A DNA stretch of 64,000 nt, taken from positions 62,001 through 126,000 of the forward strand of contig JAJEBE010000040.1 in the NCBI GenBank assembly GCA_022822545.1. Direction: 5' to 3'. Position 1 is the first letter of the stretch. Every line of letters starts with the position of its first letter. The notes below the pieces were generated by a model, which did no database searches, was not told where the DNA came from, and was given only the letters and a program-made list of their open reading frames with translations. This DNA is from Anaerolineae bacterium (GTDB lineage: Bacteria; Chloroflexota; Anaerolineae; Aggregatilineales; Phototrophicaceae). Below, one piece after another: positions 17,263 to 25,918 of the stretch. The position numbers were made by a program, and so were the translations under genes.

Positions 17263-18495
17263 ATGTCGGACTCGAAGAAGAGTATGAGTATCTTTGTCAC
17301 GGGCGGCGCCGAGGACGCGGGCCTGGCGACCGTGCGCGCATTGCTAAAGCGCGGCCACAAAGTCATAGCCAGCGCCTGCGATGCGGAAGGCGCGCTGGCG
17401 ATACGTCAAGTGGGCGCGTTGCCGGTCTATCCGGATCTGAGCCGCGCCAGCGAAGTGCTCAGCGTACTTAAGTTGGCCAAGGCTGACGCGGTCGCGCACG
17501 TCGGCCCGCAGTATTGTGGCGGCGCTCCGCAAGCCGATGTCGACTACAGCGCCAACGGCGAGCAATTGATGCAAGTCACGGAAGCGATCGCGCAGGCGGC
17601 GGCCAGCCATAACATCAAGCGCATCGTCTCGCTAAGCTTCGGCTATCTTTATGAAACTGGTCACGGCGTCGCCAGCGAAGGCGATCACGATGTGCATGAC
17701 AGCGATTACTCGCCGATGCTGGCAGCCGAAGCGATGGTGAAAGACAGCGGCTTGAGCGGCTTCATATTGCGGGGCGCTTACATCTATGGCGGCAACAGCC
17801 CCGCCACAAATGCGATAGCCGACGCCATCAAAGCCTCGAAGCGGTTGCCCGCCGGGACGCGGGCGGCATCCTGGATCCACGAGGACGATCTGGCCGCGGC
17901 GATAGTGACGCTGGTGGAGGCGGATGAAGGGCTTGATGGCATCGAGATCATCAACGTTGCCGATGACAATCCGTGCAGCCCGGACGATTTTGCCGAAGCC
18001 GCCGCCGCCGCGCTTGGTTTGGGCGCCCTGCCCTCTGCCGGGGCCGGTCCCTTTGGCATGCTGCGGCAGAAGACCTTCCGCGATAAGCTGCTCGAACGGG
18101 AGATCGTGATCAGCAGCAGCGCCTTGAGAGAACGATTCGGCTGGCAGCCCCGGCATAGCAGCATCGAGAGCGGCTTGGAAGCTTGCGCCTTGGTCTGGCG
18201 GATGCGCGATGCGGTTAACCTCGATGATTTCTACAACGCATATCAGGACAAAGCGGCCGAAGCGATCGAATCCTTTGCCTACGATGTTGCCCTGCCCGAA
18301 GCGGTCGCCGAGGTTGAAGCGCCGGCCGCCGTCGAAGCCGAGGCCGCGCCCACAGCGCCACCGCCAAAAGCCGCCGCGCCCCCGCCTTCGGACGGACCGA
18401 CGCCCTGGAATGAGGACGACGCCAAGCGCGAAGAGCGCCGCCGCAAAGCGCTGGAACGCAAGGCCAAGCGCGCCGTCAAACAAGCGAGAGGCTGA
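17263..18495 (+). CDS. NAD(P)-dependent epimerase/dehydratase-like protein (extended SDR) with basic C-terminal tail
   Basis: This 410-residue cytoplasmic protein has an N-terminal Rossmann motif (SIFVTGGAEDAGLATVRALLKRG; canonical TGxxGxxG is altered to TGGAEDAG). Regions typical of extended SDRs follow (IKRIVSLSFGYLYETGHG, FILRGAYIYGGNSPATNA, SWIHEDDLAAAIVTLVE). The catalytic YxxxK tyrosine and lysine are not in the usual context, so enzymatic activity is uncertain. After ~340 residues comes an Ala/Pro/Glu-rich linker and a Lys/Arg-rich end (KREERRRKALERKAKRAVKQARG). The start could be 17263 or ATG 17284; neither has a strong ribosome site. It is followed 2 bases later by the HAD gene, so the genes form an operon. 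Confidence 0.85.
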   Translation: MSDSKKSMSIFVTGGAEDAGLATVRALLKRGHKVIASACDAEGALAIRQVGALPVYPDLSRASEVLSVLKLAKADAVAHVGPQYCGGAPQADVDYSANGEQLMQVTEAIAQAAASHNIKRIVSLSFGYLYETGHGVASEGDHDVHDSDYSPMLAAEAMVKDSGLSGFILRGAYIYGGNSPATNAIADAIKASKRLPAGTRAASWIHEDDLAAAIVTLVEADEGLDGIEIINVADDNPCSPDDFAEAAAAALGLGALPSAGAGPFGMLRQKTFRDKLLEREIVISSSALRERFGWQPRHSSIESGLEACALVWRMRDAVNLDDFYNAYQDKAAEAIESFAYDVALPEAVAEVEAPAAVEAEAAPTAPPPKAAAPPPSDGPTPWNEDDAKREERRRKALERKAKRAVKQARG

Positions 18496-18497
18496 TC

Positions 18498-19319
18498 GTG
18501 ACGCCCTGCCAACTGAAAGGCGTGCTCTTTGACTTCGACGATACCTTGATCGATTGGAGCGGCGTAGAGTTGAGTTGGCACGAGCTCGAGGCGCCCCGTC
18601 TCATACGGGTGTATGAGTACGTTTGCCGCAGGACAGACCACAAGGGCTCGACAGTCAGTGACCTGATAAACTTGTATCAGGAGCGGACGATACAAGCCTG
18701 GTCGGAAGCGCGCCAAAGCCTTATCGCGCCGCACATGCCCAATATCCTCTTTGGAGCGCTGCGCGCTCTCGGCATTGACGGCGACGGGCTGGACCGCGAC
18801 GCCGTCATGCGCGTTTACGACTGGAAGGTTATTCCTGGCACGGTTGTCTTTCCCGATGTCCTTCCTATGCTGGAAGCGCTGCGCGCGGCCGGCATCAAAC
18901 TTGGCATCGTGACCAACGCGTCGCAGCCGATGGCGATGCGCGACGCGGAACTGGCGGGCCACGGCTTGATCGAGTATTTCCCCGACTGTCGCCTGGCGGC
19001 CGCCGATACCGGCTACCTCAAACCGCATCGGCTTATGTTTGAAGCGGCGCTGGCGCAGATAGACACGACGCCGAGTGAGACCGTCTTCATCGGCGACAAC
19101 CCAAGGGCGGATATCGCGGGCGCCACAGCGGTGGGGATGCGCGCGGTCCAGCGGATTACCCGCCGCGTATTCGATGGTGGGGTTCGCGCCGTCGAGCCGA
19201 ATACTCAGCGTGTCTTCCCTGGCTGGGAGAACATGAGCTTGCAAGCCAGCCTGCATTCGCTGGATGAACTGCCGGCAATCCTGGATAGCTGGTACCCCGA
19301 TTGGCGCAATGGCAGCTAG
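18498..19319 (+). CDS. HAD-superfamily hydrolase
   Basis: This 273-residue protein is a probable phosphatase of the haloacid dehalogenase superfamily. Motif I is VLFDFDDTLIDW (nucleophile Asp near residue 11), motif II is VTNAS, and the motif III Lys is in GYLKPHRLMFEAAL. Motif IV is FIGDNPRADIAGATAVGM. A helical cap lies between motifs I and II, as in subclass I HADs. The GTG start at 18498 is 2 bases past the SDR stop and has GAGAGG upstream. Its end overlaps the next gene by 11 bases. The substrate cannot be deduced. Confidence 0.92.
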   Translation: MTPCQLKGVLFDFDDTLIDWSGVELSWHELEAPRLIRVYEYVCRRTDHKGSTVSDLINLYQERTIQAWSEARQSLIAPHMPNILFGALRALGIDGDGLDRDAVMRVYDWKVIPGTVVFPDVLPMLEALRAAGIKLGIVTNASQPMAMRDAELAGHGLIEYFPDCRLAAADTGYLKPHRLMFEAALAQIDTTPSETVFIGDNPRADIAGATAVGMRAVQRITRRVFDGGVRAVEPNTQRVFPGWENMSLQASLHSLDELPAILDSWYPDWRNGS

Positions 19320-19860
19320 TGAATACGCCCTTCATGGCGACCTCAATCTCATCGTCACCGGATATGTGGAGCCCAATCGACCGCGGCTGGCGCGTCAACT
19401 CGCGCTGCGGCTTGGCCTCGAGTTGATCGACGTCGAAAGAGAAGTCGAAGAGCGCCTGGGCGCTACCATAGAGACGATTCGCGCCACCTATGGCGATCGA
19501 CGCCTCAGGACAATCGAAACGGAGATCATGGATGAGGTGGTATTGCATCGGCGCGGTCTCATCCGCGTGTCGGGTCACACGCTTCTCACCTCCGGGCACC
19601 TGGCGGAATTGCAGCGCAACGGCGTGATCATCTGCCTGGTCGCCACGCTCGATTCGATACTGCGGCGCATGCATCTGATGCTGGGCGCACGCTACCACAA
19701 CCCGGCGGCGCGGGCCCGCGCCATCGGCGAATTGCAGCGGGAATGGAGAATCCGCGAAGTTTCGGATGTGGTCGAGTTTGACGCGACCTATACGAGCGAG
19801 GCGATCCTGATCGAGCGGATCGTCGCCTATTGGCGCGACCTGGCAATCCGCCGCGGCTGA
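19309..19860 (+). CDS. Shikimate-kinase-like protein with degenerate active site
   Basis: This 183-residue product aligns by eye with AroK along its length: a first beta strand, LARQLALRLGLELIDVEREVEERLG, a FRxxE-like segment RRLRTIETEIMDEVV, and the later strand GVIICLVATLDSILRRM. The ATP-binding P-loop, normally GxxGxGKS/T, is GYVEPNRPR here, with Lys replaced. The shikimate-binding GGG is replaced by SGH. It is therefore unlikely to be a working kinase and may be a regulatory or scaffolding homolog. The ATG at 19309 overlaps the HAD gene by 11 bases, suggesting translational coupling. It is the third gene of the SDR-HAD operon. Confidence 0.75.
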   Translation: MAASEYALHGDLNLIVTGYVEPNRPRLARQLALRLGLELIDVEREVEERLGATIETIRATYGDRRLRTIETEIMDEVVLHRRGLIRVSGHTLLTSGHLAELQRNGVIICLVATLDSILRRMHLMLGARYHNPAARARAIGELQREWRIREVSDVVEFDATYTSEAILIERIVAYWRDLAIRRG

Positions 19861-19879
19861 ATCGAACTGCCCGGCGCCA

Positions 19880-22540
19880 TCAGAAAGAGACGCCGAGCAG
19901 GCCGCGCGTCACCTGGAAATCTTCCGCGCCGGTCAGTTGATGCCTGGCAATATGCTCGCCTTTCACCGTAGCCGCCAATAGCTCAAGCAGAGCGGCAGCG
20001 ATATCGTCGCCCTGGTGGACAATCGCGTCAAAATCGGCGGCGGGGCTGGCTTTACCGCTAACTTGCAGCACTGGCGCCAGCGGATGTCCGGCCAGCGGGT
20101 AGTCGTCGATGTAGCCGAGCATAAGCTCGACGCCGCTCGCGCCCAAGCCGGCCAGGGTCTCGCTCCAATGCTGGCGCGGATTCGACATGATATGGAAACC
20201 GGCGCGCGCCGCCACCTGACCGTAGCCCAGCGTCGGCGCCGGTCCTTCGGGCAATTGCAGTTCGCCCGCAAACTCGGAAGCGACTAGAGGGTCTTTGTCC
20301 GAGACAACAACAGTGCCGCCGCCTTTGACGACAACCTTGCTCAACCGCGCCAGTCCGCGCGCCACATAGGCGGGCAAGTCGCCTTGAGTCAGCAAGCCGA
20401 TGCGCAGGGCTTCCAGCCCGGCTATGGTTCGTTTTGGCGGGCTGCCGCGCCGCAATTGATCGCTGAACCAGCGCTGGATCTTCAGCATGACGGCATCAAT
20501 GCCGCCGTCCAATTGGATGCTGGCCCAGCCGAATTGATCGGGGTCCAGGCCGCGCTCGGCCAGCAACTGGCGGAAAAAGCTGTTATGCGTGATTTCGCAG
20601 CCGTGCTCGAGCAATAAAATATGACGCAACTTGGGGTGCTGCAAGTAACCGATTTGCATCTCCTTGTATTCAGGCACAACCGTGCCGCCGCAGCCTTCAG
20701 TATGCACCAGCGCAGCAAAGCGCGTCAGGCCGTAAGCGCGGCCGAGATCGCCGGCATTCAGCGCGTCGGCTGTCATCTTGGCGATCTGCCCGGAGCACAG
20801 GCTGGTCGGCATGATCAGGGCGATCTGCTCGGTTGTGGGTCCGCGTTCCGTTTGGTAGACGGGCAAATCCAGAGACGGCGCAGCGACATCCTGCGGGATA
20901 GAAATCGGCTCGCCGGAGTAAGTTCGCGGCTCGATCAAGGTCAGATTGGCCGGGCGTGTTTGCTGCCAGTCGCGCCAGATTTGCGCTTGATAATGCCCGG
21001 CCCGCTCGCCAACCGATGGCCGCCCGCCCGCGACCTCGATGGTCAAGTCCAGCGTGCGTCCGCCGAGCTCAGGCAGCGGCGCGCCATCGAGGTATTCACC
21101 AGCGTTCACGTCCATGTCATTTTTGAGCAGCTCGTAGCGCGCGGTGGTGGTCACGATCTTGATGGTCGGCACAAAGGGGAAGTTGGTGATGGAGCCGTTG
21201 CCGGTGACGAAAAAGATCATATTGCAACCGCTAGCGACCTGGCCGGCGATGCTTTCGAGGTCATTGCCGGGGCTATCCATGAAGTAGAAACCGCCGCTCG
21301 TCATGCGTTGGCTGTATTCGATCACATCGTGCAGAGGCAGATCGGGATGCCGCTTGGCGGCGGCGCCGAGGGATTTGAGATAGATATTGTACAAGCCGCG
21401 ATATTTGTTGCCGCCGGAGGGGTTGCCTTCGGCCGTCTGCCCGTGCCAGCCCACCCACTCCTTGAAGCGTTCCACCTTGGCTAAGAAACGACGAGCAATA
21501 TCGACCCCCTCGACCTTGTCCAGCACGTAAGCTTCCGCGCCGATCAACTCGTCGGTCTCGGCCAGGTTGGCGGAGCCGCCATAGCGTATCACTTCCTTGG
21601 CGACCCAAGCCGCCAGCGGATTGCCGCTAATGCCGGAGAAAGCGTCCGAGCCGCCGCACTGCAAGGCGATCTTCAGCGCGCTCAGGGGTTGCGGGCTGCG
21701 CTGGAAGCGATTCAGGCGCGGCAGCCACTCGGCGAAGAGTTCTTTGAAATAGGCGATGTTGCTGTCAAAGCTGGGCGAAAGCGAATGAAAACGATGCTCG
21801 ACCGCATCCAGCGGGTAGTCATTTTCCAGCAGGTAATCACGCAGATCCGCGTTGGTGATGGCTTCGGCGCCATAATCAACAGCAATCACTGCGCCGACAT
21901 TGGGATGGGCAAAGAAGCCGGCGAGCGTGCGCAATAGCAACTCGCGATTGTTGGGGTTCCGGTGCCCGCCTTCGGTATGGGCGACCGGCACAATCCCATC
22001 CACATTGGGGAATTCCTCCGCCATCGGCGCAGTAAGCTGCGCGAGCTTCCGCACGAAGCCGGCGACCAATGACGATGTGCCCAAGATGACAATCATGTTG
22101 CGCGTGCCGACGCCGCGGCCGCCCTCCCGCGGGTAGCCCATGAAATGGCGCATTTCGCGATGACGCGGCAAAGCCGGGGTCGCGACAAAGCCGGCTTCAT
22201 CGAAATGGTAGGGCATGATCATATTGTCAAAATTCGGTTGCGCGGGCAGCGCGAAATCAAGCTGGCGGCGCGCAAGCTCAATCTGAACGCCTTCGTTCAT
22301 CACGTAGTCGCCCGCCCTGATGTCACGCGTTGCGACGCCGAAGCGCTGGCCCCAGGACGTCAGTTCCGCGCCGGACGGGATCGTCTTGATGGCAAAGCGA
22401 TGGCCTTCGAGCACAGTGTGCGACAGCGTGAAGCTCCGGTCGTCCGTTTGCACAAGCGTGCCGGCCGGCAGGTCGCGTATGGCGATGGCGCAGTTGTCGG
22501 CTGGGTCGGGCAAGCGTCCGATGTCATTTAGATGAGGCAT
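19880..22540 (-). CDS. UxaA-family hydrolase (altronate/galactarate dehydratase-like), double-length
   Basis: The 886-residue protein begins with a SAF domain (about residues 10-85). A complete UxaA-type catalytic module follows (about 130-540: GYPREGGRGVGTRN, VAHTEGGHRNPNNRELL, ALQCGGSDAFSGISGNPL, TGNGSITNFPFVPTIKI). Sugar-acid dehydratases of this family remove water from altronate or galactarate using iron; known members are about 500 residues. The remaining ~330 residues look like a second, diverged UxaA module (LVHTEGCGG, QLDGGIDAVMLKIQRWF, GLLTQGDLPA, PLAGHPLAPVLQVSGK). I chose ATG 22540 because AGGAG lies 6 bases upstream. It stands alone, so its sugar acid is unknown. Confidence 0.85.
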   Translation of the reverse strand: MPHLNDIGRLPDPADNCAIAIRDLPAGTLVQTDDRSFTLSHTVLEGHRFAIKTIPSGAELTSWGQRFGVATRDIRAGDYVMNEGVQIELARRQLDFALPAQPNFDNMIMPYHFDEAGFVATPALPRHREMRHFMGYPREGGRGVGTRNMIVILGTSSLVAGFVRKLAQLTAPMAEEFPNVDGIVPVAHTEGGHRNPNNRELLLRTLAGFFAHPNVGAVIAVDYGAEAITNADLRDYLLENDYPLDAVEHRFHSLSPSFDSNIAYFKELFAEWLPRLNRFQRSPQPLSALKIALQCGGSDAFSGISGNPLAAWVAKEVIRYGGSANLAETDELIGAEAYVLDKVEGVDIARRFLAKVERFKEWVGWHGQTAEGNPSGGNKYRGLYNIYLKSLGAAAKRHPDLPLHDVIEYSQRMTSGGFYFMDSPGNDLESIAGQVASGCNMIFFVTGNGSITNFPFVPTIKIVTTTARYELLKNDMDVNAGEYLDGAPLPELGGRTLDLTIEVAGGRPSVGERAGHYQAQIWRDWQQTRPANLTLIEPRTYSGEPISIPQDVAAPSLDLPVYQTERGPTTEQIALIMPTSLCSGQIAKMTADALNAGDLGRAYGLTRFAALVHTEGCGGTVVPEYKEMQIGYLQHPKLRHILLLEHGCEITHNSFFRQLLAERGLDPDQFGWASIQLDGGIDAVMLKIQRWFSDQLRRGSPPKRTIAGLEALRIGLLTQGDLPAYVARGLARLSKVVVKGGGTVVVSDKDPLVASEFAGELQLPEGPAPTLGYGQVAARAGFHIMSNPRQHWSETLAGLGASGVELMLGYIDDYPLAGHPLAPVLQVSGKASPAADFDAIVHQGDDIAAALLELLAATVKGEHIARHQLTGAEDFQVTRGLLGVSF

Positions 22541-22708
22541 ATCGACTCCTGATAAGCGTGGCGCGGCTTCGCCTGAATATACCATAGCCGCTCATGCGCG
22601 GCGATTCGCCTCTTCTTTGCCCGCATAGCAATCGCGCTTCCCTTGCGCATCTAGGGGATGTCCCGTATCTTTAGGGCTTGGATGCCCAATACAAGATGAT
22701 GCGGCAAG

Positions 22709-23194
22709 ATGGTCAAATTCATGATTCTCTTCCGGCAGCCGGAAGATCTTGACAAGTTTGAAAATGTGTATCAGGACTTCCTGGCTTTGGTCGAGCGCAT
22801 GCCGCATATTCAGCGGCGTCAGGTGGTTCATGTGACCGGCAGCCCGCAAGGCGCGCCGGAATACTACCGACTCCTGGAAATCTATTTCGAGTCGAGCGAA
22901 ATACAGCAGGAAGCCTTGATGTCGCCGGAGGGGCAAGAGGCGGGCACTGAACTCAATCGCCTTGATAGCGGCTCCTTCCAGTTACTCATGGCCGATGTCT
23001 ACGAAGAGGTGGGCGGCAGCACGCCGCAAGCTACTGATGACGAAGCCGCAGCGGAAGTAGCTAATGCGGAAGCGACTGCAACGATTGATGAGGAAGCTCC
23101 TGAAGCCGCAGCAACTGAGCCTGAAACAGAAGCCGCTGAGGCAGAAGCGAAACAGCCGCCATCAGATACTGTCGCCGCTTCAAGCGCAGATTGA
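22709..23194 (+). CDS. EthD-domain protein with acidic Ala/Glu-rich tail
   Basis: The first ~100 residues of this 161-residue product form a ferredoxin-like dimeric alpha/beta barrel of the EthD type: MVKFMILFRQPEDLDKFENV, HIQRRQVVHVTGSPQG, YYRLLEIYFES, FQLLMADVYEE. EthD proteins are small and their activities are poorly defined. The last ~55 residues are low complexity, rich in Ala, Glu and Thr, and probably unstructured. The ends of this gene and the convergent gene downstream overlap by 15 bases. The start ATG has no strong ribosome-binding site. Confidence 0.78.
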   Translation: MVKFMILFRQPEDLDKFENVYQDFLALVERMPHIQRRQVVHVTGSPQGAPEYYRLLEIYFESSEIQQEALMSPEGQEAGTELNRLDSGSFQLLMADVYEEVGGSTPQATDDEAAAEVANAEATATIDEEAPEAAATEPETEAAEAEAKQPPSDTVAASSAD

Positions 23195-23836
23195 CAGATG
23201 CGTTTTTAAGCCCGCGACGAAGTCATTCTTGCCGCCTTGAGCCGGGTGCCGCACTTTGCGGCAGTCGATCCCCCGCGCAACCAGGGTCTCGTGCGCCACA
23301 TTGCCCACGGCGATAACAGTATCAAAGCGCCACATCTCCAGTATGCGGAGCAGGAAAGACGCGCCTAGCTCGATTTCGGCCCGGCGTGGCCGGCGATTGC
23401 TCTGCGGCTGCCCGGCTTTGTGAGGATGGAAGGGAAAAGCGTTCCAGATGAAAGGCAGGGCCTTCAGGGCGGCCAGCGTAGTCCAGACGATGGTGGCCGA
23501 TTGTTCGCGGTAGAAGGGTTCAAATCCAGCGTCGTCCACCGGGCGGAAGCCGGCTTCAACACCGAATATATCCAGCGCGGGAACACCCTCCAACATGATT
23601 TTGCGGCTGGTCACGGGCAGGCCCGTCAAGCGGCAGCCGCGATAACCGGGCGCTTCCATCACCAGCAGGGTCGTCGGCGCCCGCGTCCTCATCGTCTTCA
23701 GGTAGAGGCGCAGGTTGGCCCGTCGGATAGCGTTGTCCCCATCGCCAGGCGCGTATTGGTTGAAGGCGTCGCGAGCGAGCCGGGCGCGTGACAGGTCGGT
23801 TATCAGCGCGTCAATCTGTTTATCGTTCGGTAGCAT
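23180..23836 (-). CDS. Uracil-DNA glycosylase superfamily protein
   Basis: This 218-residue protein has the layout of the UDG-like family: LLVMEAPGYRGCRLTGLPVT near residue 40, IVWTTLAAL, WNAFPFHPHKAGQPQSNRRP, then AVGNVAHETL and KVRHPAQGGKNDFVAGL at the end. Glycine-rich motif 1 and the HPxxGGK-type motif 2 are visible, although the catalytic acid of classical Ung (GQDPYH) is absent. Members may remove damaged bases or bind DNA without catalysis. It overlaps the convergent EthD gene by 15 bases. Confidence 0.8.
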   Translation of the reverse strand: MLPNDKQIDALITDLSRARLARDAFNQYAPGDGDNAIRRANLRLYLKTMRTRAPTTLLVMEAPGYRGCRLTGLPVTSRKIMLEGVPALDIFGVEAGFRPVDDAGFEPFYREQSATIVWTTLAALKALPFIWNAFPFHPHKAGQPQSNRRPRRAEIELGASFLLRILEMWRFDTVIAVGNVAHETLVARGIDCRKVRHPAQGGKNDFVAGLKTHLSICA

Positions 23837-24044
23837 TCGCCTTCTCCGTCCGAGCGTAAGTTTGGAGTGTCATTTGAGCGCTTCAAGCGCCGCGGCCGCC
23901 TAATGATCTTGGCGCTCAGAAAGTAACAAGGCGACAATCCAGCGTAGCCGGAACGCTGAGCAACCCGCCGCACACTACTATATAATGAAAAGATGGCATG
24001 TATGCCGTATCGCGTATTGGCATTCGGCGAGTGGGCGACTGGAT

Positions 24045-25445
24045 ATGGTTCGTTGGAAGATCATAGCTCTGCTCTTTCTCAGCACAATCGTTGTTGCCGC
24101 GCAGGTCCGCCCGCGCGACTATTCCATTTCTTCTTCTTTCGTAAGTTACGATCTTGATGCCTTGACCGCCATCATCGCGTTCACAGTCGAGAATAAAGGC
24201 GGAGACGCGCAGGAAGCATCGGAGATCATCGCAAGTGTATACCAGGGCCAGGGCGCAGAGGTACGCGAGGGCTTGCCGGCGCTGCCCGCGGGGCAGACGC
24301 GAGACTTCGAGATTCTCTTTCCGCTTGAGGGTTTGCCGCCGAATGAAATCACCACCGTCGAGGTTCGCGCCGGGATCGACCAATATGAATTGGACGGCAG
24401 TCCCATCGCCCGGAACAACAGACAACTGGTCTACATCAACCCGGGCGACGCGGACATCACAAGCGGCCTTGACCCGGCCGCGCCAAGCTACGATCTCTAT
24501 CTGCCGCTTGTCAACCTGGGCATAAACTTTCGGGCGGGCGGGATCGAAATCAACGGCAGGCGCTACAGCGGCGGCGAGTTCTTGGGCATCGCCGGCATCT
24601 TGCTGGCAGCGCTCTTCTGTCTTTGGCTGTTGAGCCTGGCGCTGCGGCTTGTTTTTCGGCGGCCGCCGAAGTTTGAACCCTGGCAGCCGCCTTATGCGGC
24701 AGGCGCCTGGCATGACCCCAATTCGGCGCTCGGGCGCCGGCAGAGCTGGCAGTTCCACGCGCAGAATTGCACGATAGACGCGCCGCGCGTTCCGAATCAG
24801 GTGACGGTCATCAAGCGCTTGACCGATGACGCCGGCGTCAACCTGGGCGGCTGGGAGATCAAGGCGGTGCGAACGGTGCAATACGACATTTACGGGCGCA
24901 TCAGCCGCAGTGAAGTGGTCATGCCGCGGAAGGTCAACATGCAGTTGACACGACTCGCGCGGCGAGCGCGGCGGCTGGATCAAGCCGAATTGCGGAAGGC
25001 GATCAAGCCGGTGGCGCGACGAATGTGCCGTCATGCATTGGCCGCGATAGAGAAGCAGAATCGCATGCTGCCTTTGGCGCTGGATATGCGCTTCGAGGGC
25101 GCGCAGGGCGAGGCGCGCGTGCATTTTGAACTGTATCAATATCGTAGCGATGCCTGGCATTTGATCGATGAATGGGAGCCGGAGATGGGCAAGCTGGGCG
25201 CGCGGGTGCCGGAGCATTTCACCTTTTCGCTGAACGGTCAATTGCCGGGCGAGAGTTACCGCGAGTACAAAGCGCGCCTCCGCGATGATGTCGCGCAGCT
25301 GCTCAGGGGACTTTTCAGCGAACATCATCTTGACAGCGCGCCGGCGGCGGACGATGACGGGCGGGGGCCGCTTCAGCCTGAAGCGGCAGAGGGCGAGGCC
25401 GGCTGGCCCTATGCCGGGCCGGATGATGAGACTGACGCGCATTAG
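24045..25445 (+). CDS. Membrane-anchored protein with N-terminal CARDB-like domain
   Basis: From ATG 24045 the product is 466 residues. It has a signal peptide or N-terminal anchor (WKIIALLFLSTIVVAAQ). A beta-rich extracytoplasmic domain resembling CARDB follows (about residues 25-150: ALTAIIAFTVENKGGDAQEA, ALPAGQTRDFEILFPLEG, TTVEVRAGIDQYELD). A transmembrane helix lies near residue 190 (FLGIAGILLAALFCLWLLSLALRLVF). The ~260-residue cytoplasmic part includes an Arg/Leu-rich helix (LTRLARRARRLDQAELRKAI) and an acidic tail. An ATG at 23985 in frame would add 20 residues but blurs the signal peptide. The cytoplasmic domain was not recognised. Confidence 0.75.
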   Translation: MVRWKIIALLFLSTIVVAAQVRPRDYSISSSFVSYDLDALTAIIAFTVENKGGDAQEASEIIASVYQGQGAEVREGLPALPAGQTRDFEILFPLEGLPPNEITTVEVRAGIDQYELDGSPIARNNRQLVYINPGDADITSGLDPAAPSYDLYLPLVNLGINFRAGGIEINGRRYSGGEFLGIAGILLAALFCLWLLSLALRLVFRRPPKFEPWQPPYAAGAWHDPNSALGRRQSWQFHAQNCTIDAPRVPNQVTVIKRLTDDAGVNLGGWEIKAVRTVQYDIYGRISRSEVVMPRKVNMQLTRLARRARRLDQAELRKAIKPVARRMCRHALAAIEKQNRMLPLALDMRFEGAQGEARVHFELYQYRSDAWHLIDEWEPEMGKLGARVPEHFTFSLNGQLPGESYREYKARLRDDVAQLLRGLFSEHHLDSAPAADDDGRGPLQPEAAEGEAGWPYAGPDDETDAH

Positions 25446-25501
25446 TCAGTCATTTGCGCTACAATCCCGCTGAATTTGGCGCCTGGAAGGAGTAAGAGAA
25501 C

Positions 25502-25912
25502 ATGGCTATAGAAATACCTGAGAATGTGAGAGATTTGCTGAATCGGCCGGTGGTTGTCGCCATTGCGACGATCAACCCCGATGGACAGCCGCAGGTGACG
25601 CCGGTCTGGGCCAGCCTGGAGGGCGATCAGGTATGGATCAACTCGGCGGTTGGGCGGCGCAAGGACCGCAACATCCGCGCCAATCCCAAGGTGACGGTGA
25701 TGGCGCTTGATCCCGAGAATCCCTTTAATTGGGCGGAGATACGCGGGCAAGTGGTCGAGTTTGACGAGTCTGAAGCGGCGCTGGCGCATATCAACAAGCT
25801 TTCGGGCATTTACGCCGGCAACGATGATTATTACTCGTTTAATCCCGACGGCCGGGGCAAGGAGCAGCGCGTCATCTACAAGATCGAGCCGAGCAAGGTC
25901 AACACGATGTAG
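25502..25912 (+). CDS. PPOX-class F420-dependent oxidoreductase
   Basis: This 136-residue flavin/deazaflavin-binding split-barrel protein belongs to the pyridoxamine-5'-phosphate oxidase-like superfamily. VVVAIATINPDGQPQVTPVWASLEGDQVWINSAVGRRKDRNIRANPKVT is the typical N-terminal pattern; AEIRGQVVEFDE and the end RVIYKIEPSKV complete the barrel. The ATG is preceded by GGAAGGAG. These enzymes use F420 or FMN to reduce small molecules; the substrate here is not known. It is convergent with nadE, with a 6-base gap. Confidence 0.9.
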   Translation: MAIEIPENVRDLLNRPVVVAIATINPDGQPQVTPVWASLEGDQVWINSAVGRRKDRNIRANPKVTVMALDPENPFNWAEIRGQVVEFDESEAALAHINKLSGIYAGNDDYYSFNPDGRGKEQRVIYKIEPSKVNTM

Positions 25913-25918
25913 AGGCGC

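Noticed and set aside
23916..25442. 508-codon open frame on the minus strand
   Set aside because: It is antisense to the plus-strand membrane protein gene, which has a signal peptide and a transmembrane helix. The antisense frame is rich in Arg and Gln and has no family resemblance.
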